Assembly: GCA_964530915.1 (NCBI GenBank)
Contig: CAZHCK010000012.1
Span: 1-43,973 of the forward strand
Origin: Cloacibacterium sp964530915
GTDB taxonomy: Bacteria; Bacteroidota; Bacteroidia; Flavobacteriales; Weeksellaceae
Length of the DNA: 43,973 nucleotides
Direction of reading: 5' to 3'
The notes under the pieces were generated by a model. That model ran no database searches. It saw nothing but the letters and a program-made list of their open reading frames with translations, and was not told the DNA's origin. Every line of letters starts with the position of its first letter. Position 1 is the first letter of the stretch. The position numbers and the translations under genes are program-made. Shown one piece after another: positions 14,661 through 22,689 of the stretch.

Positions 14661-15276
14661 ATGATAAAAGTTCAATTTTATTCCTGCCTAATTTCAATTT
14701 GCCGTCTTCTTCCAGTGATTTTAGTAGTCTGGAAACCACTACTCTGGCAGTTCCTAATTCATTGGCCAATTGTTCGTGTGTGGTATGAATAATTTTAGAA
14801 TCGGTAAGTTCTGATTTTTTTTGAAGCAAAGAGAGCAATCTATCATCCACTTTTTTGAAAGTTACTTCATTTACCATTTCTAGTAATTCTTCAAAACGTT
14901 TATGGTATAATTTGAAAATATAATCCAACCATTCTGGATGCGTTTTGATGAGTTGCGCAACTTTTTCCGTGGGCAAGAACAATATTTCCGCGTCCTCTTC
15001 TACTTCGGCTTTTACTTTAGAGGTTTCTCCGTGTAAACCACCAAGGAAAGACATTACGCAACTTTCGCCAGCTTTTATATAATAAAGTAGAATTTCTCTG
15101 CCATCTTCTTCGGTACGCATTACTTTGATGCTTCCTTTGGTAACGATAGGAATAGAACGAATTCTTGCGTTTTCGTCTAAAATGACATCGCCAGCTTCGT
15201 AATTTTTTACAATGCTGTATTCGTATAACTGTTTTAAAAGTTCTGGTGTTGCGCTAAATTCTGTAGTTTTTGACAT
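14659..15276 (-). CDS. Crp/Fnr-family transcriptional regulator
   Basis: A 205-aa regulator. Residues about 20-125 form the cyclic-nucleotide-binding-type beta barrel (AGDVILDENARIRSIPIV, GREILLYYIKAGESCVMSF), and residues about 150-203 a winged helix-turn-helix (HEQLANELGTARVVVSRLLKSLEEDGKL). There is a single Cys (in GESC), so the four-Cys iron-sulfur cluster of true Fnr is absent, and the arginine/serine pocket of cAMP-binding Crp is not evident. It is encoded directly after a GreA-like gene and upstream of the sulfur block, which makes that block a plausible target. Confidence 0.92.
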   Translation of the reverse strand: MSKTTEFSATPELLKQLYEYSIVKNYEAGDVILDENARIRSIPIVTKGSIKVMRTEEDGREILLYYIKAGESCVMSFLGGLHGETSKVKAEVEEDAEILFLPTEKVAQLIKTHPEWLDYIFKLYHKRFEELLEMVNEVTFKKVDDRLLSLLQKKSELTDSKIIHTTHEQLANELGTARVVVSRLLKSLEEDGKLKLGRNKIELLS

Positions 15277-15720
15277 TTAAAAAATATTTTTAATTTCAAA
15301 GTTATTACTTCCCATTTCTATGGTTTCGCCTGATGTTTTGCCTTTTACTTTTTGGTAAATAGGAGCATCTTCTGAGAACGAAATCACATCCTTATCTCCC
15401 AATTTAAATGCTGGAACGGAAACTCCTATGAATAGATAATTCTTATCGGTCTCTAATAAAGCGCCAGCTTCTGCAAATTCCTTAGTTTCTGATTTAGAAT
15501 CTTCTAAAAATTTCAGATTTTGTTTGGCTTCGTTCAGCATTTTTTCAAAGCGAAGCTGCATATCTTTGGCTTCTGTTTGTCTGGCGTAATCTTCTGGGTC
15601 TAACGTGTTATCTTCGTCAATATCAGATTCATGCTTATAGCGTTCCACCGAAGCTTTTAGGTTGTCAATAACTTTTTGATACTCATCTATAATGCTAGAT
15701 AAAATAAATGCTTTATCCAT
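15277..15720 (-). CDS. GreA-like transcription factor with N-terminal coiled coil
   Basis: Protein of 147 aa from the ATG at 15720. Residues about 1-90 are a charged helical coiled coil, and residues about 90-145 look like the GreA/GreB C-terminal FKBP-like domain (SFSEDAPIYQKVKGKTSGETIEMG corresponds to the DSP-GxAL-GK-GD pattern). Factors of this kind enter the RNA polymerase secondary channel. Many relatives carry misleading enzyme names in databases. I chose the ATG at 15720 because the longer start at 15747 lies inside the -7 box (15745-15752). The stop directly abuts the Crp/Fnr start, so the two are co-transcribed. Confidence 0.75.
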   Translation of the reverse strand: MDKAFILSSIIDEYQKVIDNLKASVERYKHESDIDEDNTLDPEDYARQTEAKDMQLRFEKMLNEAKQNLKFLEDSKSETKEFAEAGALLETDKNYLFIGVSVPAFKLGDKDVISFSEDAPIYQKVKGKTSGETIEMGSNNFEIKNIF

Positions 15721-15744
15721 GATTTTTTTATTTTTGATGATTAA

Positions 15745-15752
15745 CAAATTTA
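15745..15752 (-). promoter_or_regulatory. -7 box of the GreA-like/Crp-Fnr operon
   Basis: Minus-strand TAAATTTG matches TANNTTTG, 24 bp before the ATG at 15720. It overlaps the alternative upstream ATG at 15747 and so excludes it as the start. Confidence 0.55.
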
Positions 15753-15815
15753 AGCAAAAATATTGACATTCCTATGTGTAAAAAGAGATGAGGTTTGTCA
15801 ATCTTATAAAAGTAA

Positions 15816-15838
15816 AGCCTAGAAAAATTCACTAGGCT
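15816..15838. terminator. Short hairpin between operons
   Basis: AGCCTAG pairs with CTAGGCT (7 bp, 9-nt loop). It stands 22 bp from the larger hairpin at 15861-15892, so the region downstream of the TonB receptor gene has two hairpins in series. Confidence 0.45.
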
Positions 15839-15860
15839 CTCTTAGACTAAAAAAATAAAA

Positions 15861-15892
15861 CTTTTGTGCCTAAAATGTTTTAGACACAAAAG
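15861..15892 (-). terminator. Terminator of the TonB receptor gene
   Basis: CTTTTGTG-C-CTAAAA pairs with TTTTAG-A-CACAAAAG around a TG loop: 14 bp plus one mismatch. T-rich DNA follows on the minus strand. It lies 11 bp past the stop codon. Confidence 0.85.
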
Positions 15893-15903
15893 ATAAAAAA
15901 GTA

Positions 15904-17904
15904 TTAAAAATTATAGCTAAAACCAATGTTGAAGCTTCTACCAACTGCTAAAATTCTTTGCTTTTTATTGGTAGAAAGTGTTCTGTTTAAATGTTCTGCA
16001 TAAGCACGGTCAAAAATGTTTAAAACATCAAAACTTAAAGTAGCGTTTTTGAAAATATTGTATTTTGAAGTGAAATCAAACACAGAAAATTCTGGAGTGG
16101 TAAATTCACCAAAAGTAGGATTGATTCTGCTTTGTTTTGCGGAATATCTGTAATGAAGTCCCAAACTTACTGGCGAAAAATCTGCTAAAACATTCCAACG
16201 GAAATCTAGCGGAGCGATTTCTGGCAAAGGATTATTAGTACTCAAGTCTTCTGCATAGGTATAAGCTGCTGCCAATTCTGTGCGGAATTTTGGTAAAAAT
16301 TGCCAATTAAATCTGGTTTCCACTCCTGTTTTGAAGGCTTTTTCTATATTTTGGATTTGTCTGGTTCCTGGTGCCGTCATAGAATACGGTTTGATAGGAA
16401 CAATCACTCCAGAAATATAATTTTCTAAGTAAGAATAGAAAACATCTGCTTGGAAGAAAATATTATCTTTTTTATGGGTAATAATAAGGTCGATTTGATT
16501 GTTGGTTTCAGGTTTTAAATCAGGATTTCCTACTAATTCGTAAGCGTCTATTCCCACCGCAAATCTATTGATATATCTTTCGGTTAAACTTCCACTGCGT
16601 TGTGCTCTTCCTAGCCAAATTCCTAACTGATTATGGTTGCACAAGTTTTTATTGTATCCTAAACTTAAGTTGTGGTTCAAATTTTCTGCTTTTCCATCTC
16701 CGTAAAGTGTTTTGAATAGATTAGAAAGTGCTTTTGCATCACCTTTATTGTAATCTAAACGAAGAGAAGCTACTAATTTTGAATTTTTAAAATTCATTTG
16801 ATATTCATTAAACCAACCGATTTGGTCAATAGAAGAATCTTGCCAAGAGGTTCCATCTCTCATTGGCATCATTGCAGGCATAATCATTCTGATATTTTCT
16901 GCTCCTTCATGTTTATAATCTAAGCCAGTGTAGAAAATGTTTTTTCCAAAAGCGAATTTAGATTCTAATCGAGCTCCATAAGTGGTAGATTGTACATCAG
17001 AAACCATTTTTCTATCAGGAGTTCCCATAGAATGATCTACGAAAGAGTAGTAAGAATTAAAATCTAAATGTTTTAAATATTTTTGGTTGAATTCTGCCAA
17101 ATGCTTTAACTGGAACATCCAAGTTTTGTCATAAATTAAATCCATGTTTAGCGCCGCAAATTCTACATCTCTTCCTTGGTTGGTATTGATTTGTAATGTG
17201 GTTACATTTTGGTCATTCCACTTGAAATTTCCTTTGGTTCCCATGTTGTATCTTAGAAATGCAGAACGCACTTCGTCGCCGTTTCCGTCTTTGTAGCGGT
17301 CTCCTTTTTGATAAGAACCGAATAAATCCCAAACAATTTTTTGGTGTGAAAGTTGAGAAAATAATTCATTTCTAAAAACGTTTCCATTGCTTTCGTAGCC
17401 TGATGAAATCCTTCCTCCTAGTTTTAATTTTTCTGAAAATTCTGGAGCAAGGGTTACGAAATTAATGGTTCCTCCGAAAGAATTTCCATAACGGAAATGA
17501 TAAGGTCCTTTGTAAATTTCAGCTTCTTGAACCATATTCATATTCACTTGAGAAACTGCAGGATCCATTCTACTTGGGCACGCATTTACGGCATGAGCTG
17601 CACCGTCAATAACAATATTCAACTGCTCATATTTGAAACCTCTCAAAACAGGGTCTGTAGCATAATTTCCAGCTTTTTTAATTCCGTTAATTTCTGGGAT
17701 AGAATTCAGGAATTTTCCCGCATCGTGATTCAGTAAATCAGATTGCTTTGTTTCTAAGTTTTGTTTGTTTTGAGATTTAGGTAAAACTTTGGTAATTTTT
17801 ACGACCTCTATATTTCGGTAAGTGCTGTCTTGTTCTTGTTGAGCGAATAAAGAATGTGTTGTTGCAAAAAATATTGCAGCAATGCTGTAAAGTTTAATAT
17901 TCAT
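15904..17904 (-). CDS. TonB-dependent receptor, OprC/NosA-like (copper)
   Basis: Outer-membrane receptor of 666 aa for TonB-driven uptake. The signal peptide is cleaved near SLFAQ (residue 21). Residues about 45-155 form the plug, including PVLRGF and IYKGPYHFRYG. Within the plug stands C109-PSR-M113 followed by DP, the CxxxM copper-binding signature known from Pseudomonas OprC. A methionine cluster (residues 340, 342, 345, 346, 348) occurs in a barrel loop and would suit copper too. The barrel ends in SFNIGFSYNF with a terminal Phe. The gene follows a small cysteine-containing exported protein gene, 92 bp upstream. Copper is inferred from the plug motif. A porphyrin or siderophore is less likely. 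Confidence 0.88.
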   Translation of the reverse strand: MNIKLYSIAAIFFATTHSLFAQQEQDSTYRNIEVVKITKVLPKSQNKQNLETKQSDLLNHDAGKFLNSIPEINGIKKAGNYATDPVLRGFKYEQLNIVIDGAAHAVNACPSRMDPAVSQVNMNMVQEAEIYKGPYHFRYGNSFGGTINFVTLAPEFSEKLKLGGRISSGYESNGNVFRNELFSQLSHQKIVWDLFGSYQKGDRYKDGNGDEVRSAFLRYNMGTKGNFKWNDQNVTTLQINTNQGRDVEFAALNMDLIYDKTWMFQLKHLAEFNQKYLKHLDFNSYYSFVDHSMGTPDRKMVSDVQSTTYGARLESKFAFGKNIFYTGLDYKHEGAENIRMIMPAMMPMRDGTSWQDSSIDQIGWFNEYQMNFKNSKLVASLRLDYNKGDAKALSNLFKTLYGDGKAENLNHNLSLGYNKNLCNHNQLGIWLGRAQRSGSLTERYINRFAVGIDAYELVGNPDLKPETNNQIDLIITHKKDNIFFQADVFYSYLENYISGVIVPIKPYSMTAPGTRQIQNIEKAFKTGVETRFNWQFLPKFRTELAAAYTYAEDLSTNNPLPEIAPLDFRWNVLADFSPVSLGLHYRYSAKQSRINPTFGEFTTPEFSVFDFTSKYNIFKNATLSFDVLNIFDRAYAEHLNRTLSTNKKQRILAVGRSFNIGFSYNF

Positions 17905-17996
17905 TGTTTTTAAAATTTAGATTAAATAATCATGTGTCACTACACTTCATCAAATCATGATAAAGAGAAATGTTCTGAACGAAAAAAGGGATTAGT

Positions 17997-18365
17997 TTAA
18001 GCTAAATTTTTCGGAGGATCCGGTAGAATGTGAGTATAACCATCTAAAGTGAAAATATGGTCATATGAAAACTTTTTAGTTTTTAGTTCCAAAGAAAAAG
18101 GATTTTTGATTTCAGTTTCTATGGGTTTAGAAGGGAGAATGTTCAGTTCAAAAGCGTATTTAATTTGCGAAGCAGGATTTTGAGATTGCTCCGTTGCTTT
18201 CTTTACCTGACATTTACCGTTACAGTCTAATTCTGGTTTTTGTTTGTTGATACAATATGTTTCGTAGAATTCTGTATTGAGTTGATAATCTACATAGAAA
18301 AGTGAGTTCTGGAAACTTGCCAGAAATATGATAGAAGATAATATGAAAGAAATAGCACTTTTCAT
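17997..18365 (-). CDS. Small exported protein with CNGKC motif, partner of the receptor
   Basis: A 122-aa protein starting at the ATG at 18365. The longer open frame to 18404 crosses the promoter box at 18384-18391, so I reject its start. Residues 1-22 form a signal peptide or membrane anchor. The mature part carries Cys38 and the motif C48-NGK-C52-QVKK, and ends in a Pro-rich HILPDPPK segment. I do not know a named family, but similar CNGKC proteins accompany TonB receptors in flavobacteria as far as I recall. With its receptor it may bind or hand over copper in the periplasm. This is an inference from context. Confidence 0.75.
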   Translation of the reverse strand: MKSAISFILSSIIFLASFQNSLFYVDYQLNTEFYETYCINKQKPELDCNGKCQVKKATEQSQNPASQIKYAFELNILPSKPIETEIKNPFSLELKTKKFSYDHIFTLDGYTHILPDPPKNLA

Positions 18366-18383
18366 TGCGTTACAAAAATAGGA

Positions 18384-18391
18384 CAAATTTA
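18384..18391 (-). promoter_or_regulatory. -7 box of the small exported protein/receptor operon
   Basis: Minus-strand TAAATTTG matches TANNTTTG, 18 bp before the ATG at 18365. It lies upstream of the divergent HerA-like gene. Confidence 0.55.
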
Positions 18392-18497
18392 TCCCATTAT
18401 GCAAATGATTTTAATCAGGGCAAAAATACATTTAAAAAATAATTTAGCAGAAGTATTTCTAAATTTTTTAAATTTAAAGATTGAAAAAAAGAAAATA

Positions 18498-20033
18498 ATG
18501 GCAGAAAAATCAAAATTTATAGAAGAGCTTAATAGTAGATATCAACCAAAAGGAGAATATATTGTTTTGGGAAAGGGAATGTTAGACGGAGAAGTAATTA
18601 CCGAAGTAGATGTTACTGTTCCTTTGAAAACGGTCAATAGACATGGTCTGATTGCGGGAGCAACAGGTACTGGAAAGACCAAAACGCTACAAGTTTTTGT
18701 AGAACAACTTTCGCATAAAGGTATTCCAACTTTAGTGATGGATATTAAAGGTGACCTTTCTGGAATCGCTGTCGAAGGCGAACAAAATGATAAAATCAAC
18801 GAAAGATATTCAAAAACAAAATTGCCATATCAGCCGCAATCTTTTCCAGTAGAACTCATGACCATTTCTGCGGAAAAAGGATTGAAACTGAGAGCTACCG
18901 TTACAGAATTTGGTCCGGTTTTACTTTCTAAAATTTTAGGATTAAATGAAACTCAGGCAAGTATTATGTCTATCGTTTTCAAATATGCAGATGACAAAGC
19001 ATTGCCGCTTATTGATTTAGATGATTTGAAAAAAGTTTTGCAATATGTAACCGATAATGCTGATGGTAAAAAAGAATTAGCAGACAATTATGGTTCTATT
19101 TCGCCAGCTTCTCTAGGTGCGATTCTTCGTTCGATTGTAGCAATGGAACAACAAGGAGCAACGAGTTTTTTCGGTGAACCAAGTTTTGATGTAGAAGATT
19201 TATTGCAAACCAGAGGTGGAAAAGGCGTGGTAAACGTTTTAAGAGTTGCCGATATTCAGAATCAGCCGCAATTGTTTTCTACATTTATGCTTTCGCTTTT
19301 TGCAGAAATTTACATGACTTTTCCAGAAGAAGGAGATAGCGGAAAACCAAAATTAGTTCTTTTTATAGACGAAGCGCATTTGATTTTCAATGAAGCGAGT
19401 AAAGCTTTGCTTTCGCAAATAGAAACGATGGTGAAACTCATTCGTTCAAAAGGAGTGGGAATTTATTTTATCACTCAAATTCCGGGAGATGTTCCAGAAA
19501 ATGTACTTTCTCAATTAGGGCTTAAAATTCAGCACGCTTTGCGTGGTTTCACGGCAAAAGACAGAAAAGAAATTGATAAAGCGGTAGAAAATTATCCGAT
19601 TACCGAATATTATGACGCAGCCAATTTAATTCAGAATTTAGGGATTGGTGAAGCTTTCGTCACAGCTCTTGATGAGAAGGGAATTCCAACACCGCTGGTT
19701 CATACTTATTTGATTTCTCCAGAATCTAGAATGGATGTTTTGACTTCTGAAGAGATAGACGATTTGGTTAATTCTTCTGATTTGGTTAAAAAATATAAAA
19801 ATGAGGTAGACAAAGAATCTGCCTACGAAATTTTAGCCAAACGCATGGAACAAGCTGCGGAAGTAGAAAAAGAAGTAGAACAAGAAAAATCTACGGCAAG
19901 ACAACCCAAAGAAGAGCCGGGAATGTTCGAGCAAGTCATGAAATCCAGAGCTGGAAGAACATTCACCACAACTTTAGCCAGAGAAGGCGCCAAATTTGTC
20001 CTCGGAATGTTTGGTTTAAAGATGAGAAGGTAA
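18498..20033 (+). CDS. HerA/YjgR-like ATPase (DUF853 family)
   Basis: A 511-aa P-loop ATPase of the HerA-FtsK class. Walker A is GATGTGKT at residues 54-61, and Walker B lies in LVLFIDEAHLIF. Later motifs include FITQIPGDVPENVLSQLG and QHALRGFTAKDRK. The C terminus has a charged linker (EKEVEQEKSTARQPKEE) and the basic tail typical of the YjgR/DUF853 family. DNA or protein translocation is presumed but its cellular role is not settled. I chose the ATG at 18498 over an ATG at 18399, because the extra 33 residues overlap the divergent promoter region and do not look like family sequence. Confidence 0.9.
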   Translation: MAEKSKFIEELNSRYQPKGEYIVLGKGMLDGEVITEVDVTVPLKTVNRHGLIAGATGTGKTKTLQVFVEQLSHKGIPTLVMDIKGDLSGIAVEGEQNDKINERYSKTKLPYQPQSFPVELMTISAEKGLKLRATVTEFGPVLLSKILGLNETQASIMSIVFKYADDKALPLIDLDDLKKVLQYVTDNADGKKELADNYGSISPASLGAILRSIVAMEQQGATSFFGEPSFDVEDLLQTRGGKGVVNVLRVADIQNQPQLFSTFMLSLFAEIYMTFPEEGDSGKPKLVLFIDEAHLIFNEASKALLSQIETMVKLIRSKGVGIYFITQIPGDVPENVLSQLGLKIQHALRGFTAKDRKEIDKAVENYPITEYYDAANLIQNLGIGEAFVTALDEKGIPTPLVHTYLISPESRMDVLTSEEIDDLVNSSDLVKKYKNEVDKESAYEILAKRMEQAAEVEKEVEQEKSTARQPKEEPGMFEQVMKSRAGRTFTTTLAREGAKFVLGMFGLKMRR

Positions 20034-20055
20034 AAAAAATCTTATAATTTTATAA

Positions 20056-20100
20056 ATCCCACCAATTTATAAACCGTAAATTTGTGGGATATTTATTTTT
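20056..20100 (+). terminator. Terminator of the HerA-like gene
   Basis: ATCCCACCAATTTA pairs with TAAATTTGTGGGAT over 14 bp with one mismatch and a 7-nt loop, followed by a T-rich tail. The right arm also contains a TANNTTTG box (20077-20084), so terminator and next promoter overlap. Confidence 0.85.
20077..20084 (+). promoter_or_regulatory. -7 box of the exonuclease gene, inside the terminator stem
   Basis: TAAATTTG is an exact match to TANNTTTG, 20 bp before the TTG start at 20105. No -33 TTTG was found at the usual distance. Confidence 0.45.
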
Positions 20101-20104
20101 CGTT

Positions 20105-21325
20105 TTGTATACCATAATAGACATAGAAGGAAACGGAGCGCCTTATAGAAAAGAAAGCATTATAGAAATTGCGATTTTCAGATATGATGGCCACGTTATC
20201 ACAGACCAATTTATTTCACTTGTTAATCCAGAAAGTGAAATATCTCCATTTGTACAAAAACTGACAGGAATTACCCAAAAAATGGTGAAAACTGCTCCGA
20301 AATTTCATGAAATCGCCAAAAGAATTATAGAAATTACAGAAGGAACCATTTTAGTAGGGCATAATATAGATTTTGATTACAGAATGCTTCGTCAGAGTTT
20401 TAAAAGACTAGGTTTTGACTTTAAAATCAATACTTTAGATACCATTCCTTTGACGAAAAAGTTGATTCCTCATGAAAAGAGTTATTCTCTAGGGAAATTA
20501 TGTAAATCTATCGGGATTCCTTTGGTAGATGAACATAGAGCTTCTGGTGATGCAAGGGCTACTTTGGAACTTTTTAAATTGTTAAAAACCAAAGACAATA
20601 GCCACGAAATTATTCAGCAACATCATGAAGAAAGCAATGCGAAGTCTTATATCAATAAAATAAAGGAACTCACGCAAGATTTACCTTCGGAGAAAGGTTT
20701 TGTGTATTTTCAAAATGCTTCTGGCGCTATTCTTTTTGAAGATTATGTAGATGATATTTTTAGAGTTTCTAAAAAATTATTCAATTCTAAATCTGTTAAA
20801 TGGCAAAGAATTCAGGAAGAAGTTGCCCAAATTAACTACGAACTTACTGGAACAGATATGATTGCGAGATTGATTTTGCTGAATCAGAATAAATCGAAGA
20901 AGCAGTTTTTACCTTATGGTTTGTTCTACATTGATGGAAAGTTTAAGGTTGAAAAAAACTCTGTTCACACAGAAAAACCTTTGTTGAAGTTCAAAAACTT
21001 TTCTCAAGGCAGTAAAGTGAAGCATTATATTACCGAAAATGAATCGCTTAGCGATTATAAAACGCTGAAAGAGCTTATTACGCTGAAAGGCAGAAATGAA
21101 CTTTGGATAGGAAAAGGAAGAAATCTCGGTGAGAAATCTTTTCTCATTATAGAAGAAGGAAAATTGATTTCATTCGGGTATTATGAATTGTTCCATCAGA
21201 TTCAGTCTAGGAAGAAATTAAATAAATTGCAGATAGAAGTGAAGAAAGTTTCGCCAGAAATTATCAATGATTTAAAACTATCTTTACTGAAAAACGAGTA
21301 TAAAATAGAAAAATTACCTAAGTAA
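20105..21325 (+). CDS. DEDDh 3'-5' exonuclease with probable degenerate GIY-YIG region
   Basis: A 406-aa protein. Residues about 1-165 form an exonuclease of the DNA polymerase III epsilon type: IIDIEGNG with the first Asp and Glu, NIDFDYRML with the middle Asp, and HRASGDARAT with the last His and Asp. Residues about 200-285 follow the outline of a UvrC-type GIY-YIG domain (GFVYFQNASGAILFEDYV, later INYELTGTDMIARLILLNQ), but its catalytic Tyr and Arg pattern is not preserved. The TTG at 20105 gives the usual MYTIID beginning. An upstream GTG at 20084 lies in the terminator stem. A role in DNA repair is inferred. Confidence 0.82.
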   Translation: MYTIIDIEGNGAPYRKESIIEIAIFRYDGHVITDQFISLVNPESEISPFVQKLTGITQKMVKTAPKFHEIAKRIIEITEGTILVGHNIDFDYRMLRQSFKRLGFDFKINTLDTIPLTKKLIPHEKSYSLGKLCKSIGIPLVDEHRASGDARATLELFKLLKTKDNSHEIIQQHHEESNAKSYINKIKELTQDLPSEKGFVYFQNASGAILFEDYVDDIFRVSKKLFNSKSVKWQRIQEEVAQINYELTGTDMIARLILLNQNKSKKQFLPYGLFYIDGKFKVEKNSVHTEKPLLKFKNFSQGSKVKHYITENESLSDYKTLKELITLKGRNELWIGKGRNLGEKSFLIIEEGKLISFGYYELFHQIQSRKKLNKLQIEVKKVSPEIINDLKLSLLKNEYKIEKLPK

Positions 21326-21375
21326 ATCTAAAAAATAGATTCAAAATAGATAATTTTTACTAATTAAAATTATTG

Positions 21376-21407
21376 TTTGGTTTTAAAATCTAAAATTTAT
21401 ATTTTTG
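21376..21407 (+). promoter_or_regulatory. Promoter of lysA
   Basis: TTTG at 21376-21379 and TATTTTTG at 21400-21407 with a 20-bp spacer match the Bacteroidota -33/-7 pair. The ATG is at 21424, giving a leader of roughly 12 nt. Confidence 0.65.
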
Positions 21408-21423
21408 CAGTAAAATTTTTATT

Positions 21424-22623
21424 ATGACAAATCAAGATTTGCTTCAGATTGCAGAAGAATTCGGAACGCCGGTTTATGTTTATGACGCCGATTCTATAAA
21501 ATCTCAGTACGAGAAACTCACCACTTCTTTTGCGGAGAGCACTAAGTTTTTCTACGCTTGTAAATCACTCACCAATATCAACATCCTAAAATATGTAGAA
21601 AAATTAGGAGCGAATCTTGATTGTGTTTCTATAAACGAAGTAAAATTAGGGTTAAAAGCTGGTTTTTCGCCAGAGAGAATTTTATTTACGCCTAATTGTG
21701 TAGACCTTGCCGAAATAGAAGAAGCAATGTCTCTAAACGTTCATATTAATATTGATAACATCTCTATTTTAGAGCAATTCGGGACTAAATATGGCGATTC
21801 TTACCCGGTTTTTCTAAGAATTAATCCACATATTTTTGCAGGAGGAAATTATAAAATTTCTACAGGACACATTGATTCTAAATTTGGAATTTCTATTCAC
21901 CAAATGCGTCATATAGAACGCGTGATGAAATCTACTAATCTCAATATTGAAGGTTTGCACATGCATACTGGGAGCGAGATAAAAGACCCAGAAGTTTTCT
22001 TGCAAGGTTTAGAAATTATGTTTGAGCTTTCAGAAAGTTTTCCAAATCTTAAATATATTGATATGGGAAGCGGTTTCAAAGTTCCTTACCAAAAAGGCGA
22101 GTTAGAAACAGATGTGAAAGCTTTGGGTAAAAAAGTAGAAAAAGCAGTAGCTCAGTTCAAAAAAGAAACTGGTAAAGAATTTGAATTGTGGTTTGAACCA
22201 GGGAAATATTTGGTTTCTAAATCTGGACATTTTTTGGTAAAATCTAACGTGATTAAACAAACTACTGCTACAGTTTTTGTGGGTGTGAATTCTGGATTTA
22301 ACCATTTAATTAGACCCATGTTCTATGATTCATATCACATCATCGAAAACCTGACCAATCCGAAAGGAACTGAAAGAATTTACACCGTAGTTGGAAATAT
22401 CTGTGAAACCGATACTTTTGCTTGGGACAGAAAATTACACGAAGTAAGAGAAGGAGATGTTTTAGTGTTCAGAAATGCAGGAGCTTATGGTTTTGAGATG
22501 AGTTCAAATTTCAATTCTAGATTGAAACCAGCCGAAGTTTTATTCTTAGATGGAAAAGCGCATCTCATCAGAAAAAGAGAAGAATTCGATGATTTATTGA
22601 AAAATCAAATCGAAGTTTTATAA
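21424..22623 (+). CDS. lysA: Diaminopimelate decarboxylase
   Basis: PLP enzyme that decarboxylates meso-diaminopimelate to L-lysine, the last step of lysine synthesis. It has 399 aa, a normal length. The alanine-racemase-like barrel carries the PLP lysine K47 (FFYACKSL), the catalytic-barrel motif HMHTGSEI, and the phosphate-binding GSGFKVPY. The C-terminal beta domain supplies EPGKYLV, the cysteine motif CETDTFAWD and the closing NAGAYGFEMSSNFN. The CETDTFAWD version (rather than CESGD) is usual in Bacteroidota. It is monocistronic, with a clear promoter and a strong terminator. Confidence 0.93.
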   Translation: MTNQDLLQIAEEFGTPVYVYDADSIKSQYEKLTTSFAESTKFFYACKSLTNINILKYVEKLGANLDCVSINEVKLGLKAGFSPERILFTPNCVDLAEIEEAMSLNVHINIDNISILEQFGTKYGDSYPVFLRINPHIFAGGNYKISTGHIDSKFGISIHQMRHIERVMKSTNLNIEGLHMHTGSEIKDPEVFLQGLEIMFELSESFPNLKYIDMGSGFKVPYQKGELETDVKALGKKVEKAVAQFKKETGKEFELWFEPGKYLVSKSGHFLVKSNVIKQTTATVFVGVNSGFNHLIRPMFYDSYHIIENLTNPKGTERIYTVVGNICETDTFAWDRKLHEVREGDVLVFRNAGAYGFEMSSNFNSRLKPAEVLFLDGKAHLIRKREEFDDLLKNQIEVL

Positions 22624-22635
22624 ATTTTAAATCAG

Positions 22636-22663
22636 AGGTTGTAATTCATTTACAACCTTTTTT
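22636..22663 (+). terminator. Terminator of lysA
   Basis: AGGTTGTAA pairs perfectly with TTACAACCT (9 bp, 5-nt loop) and is followed by a T run. Confidence 0.88.
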
Positions 22664-22689
22664 GTAAATTTACTATCAAATTTTAAGAC

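Noticed and set aside
15721..15747. Longer N terminus of the GreA-like protein from the ATG at 15747
   Set aside because: The ATG lies inside the -7 box at 15745-15752.
18366..18404. Longer N terminus of the small exported protein from 18404
   Set aside because: It crosses the promoter box at 18384-18391 and would bury the signal peptide.
18399..18497. Longer N terminus of the HerA-like ATPase from 18399
   Set aside because: The 33 extra residues are not family-like and overlap divergent promoter DNA. The ATG at 18498 gives the typical start.
20084..20104. GTG at 20084 as the start of the exonuclease
   Set aside because: It lies in the arm of the preceding terminator and within its own -7 box.
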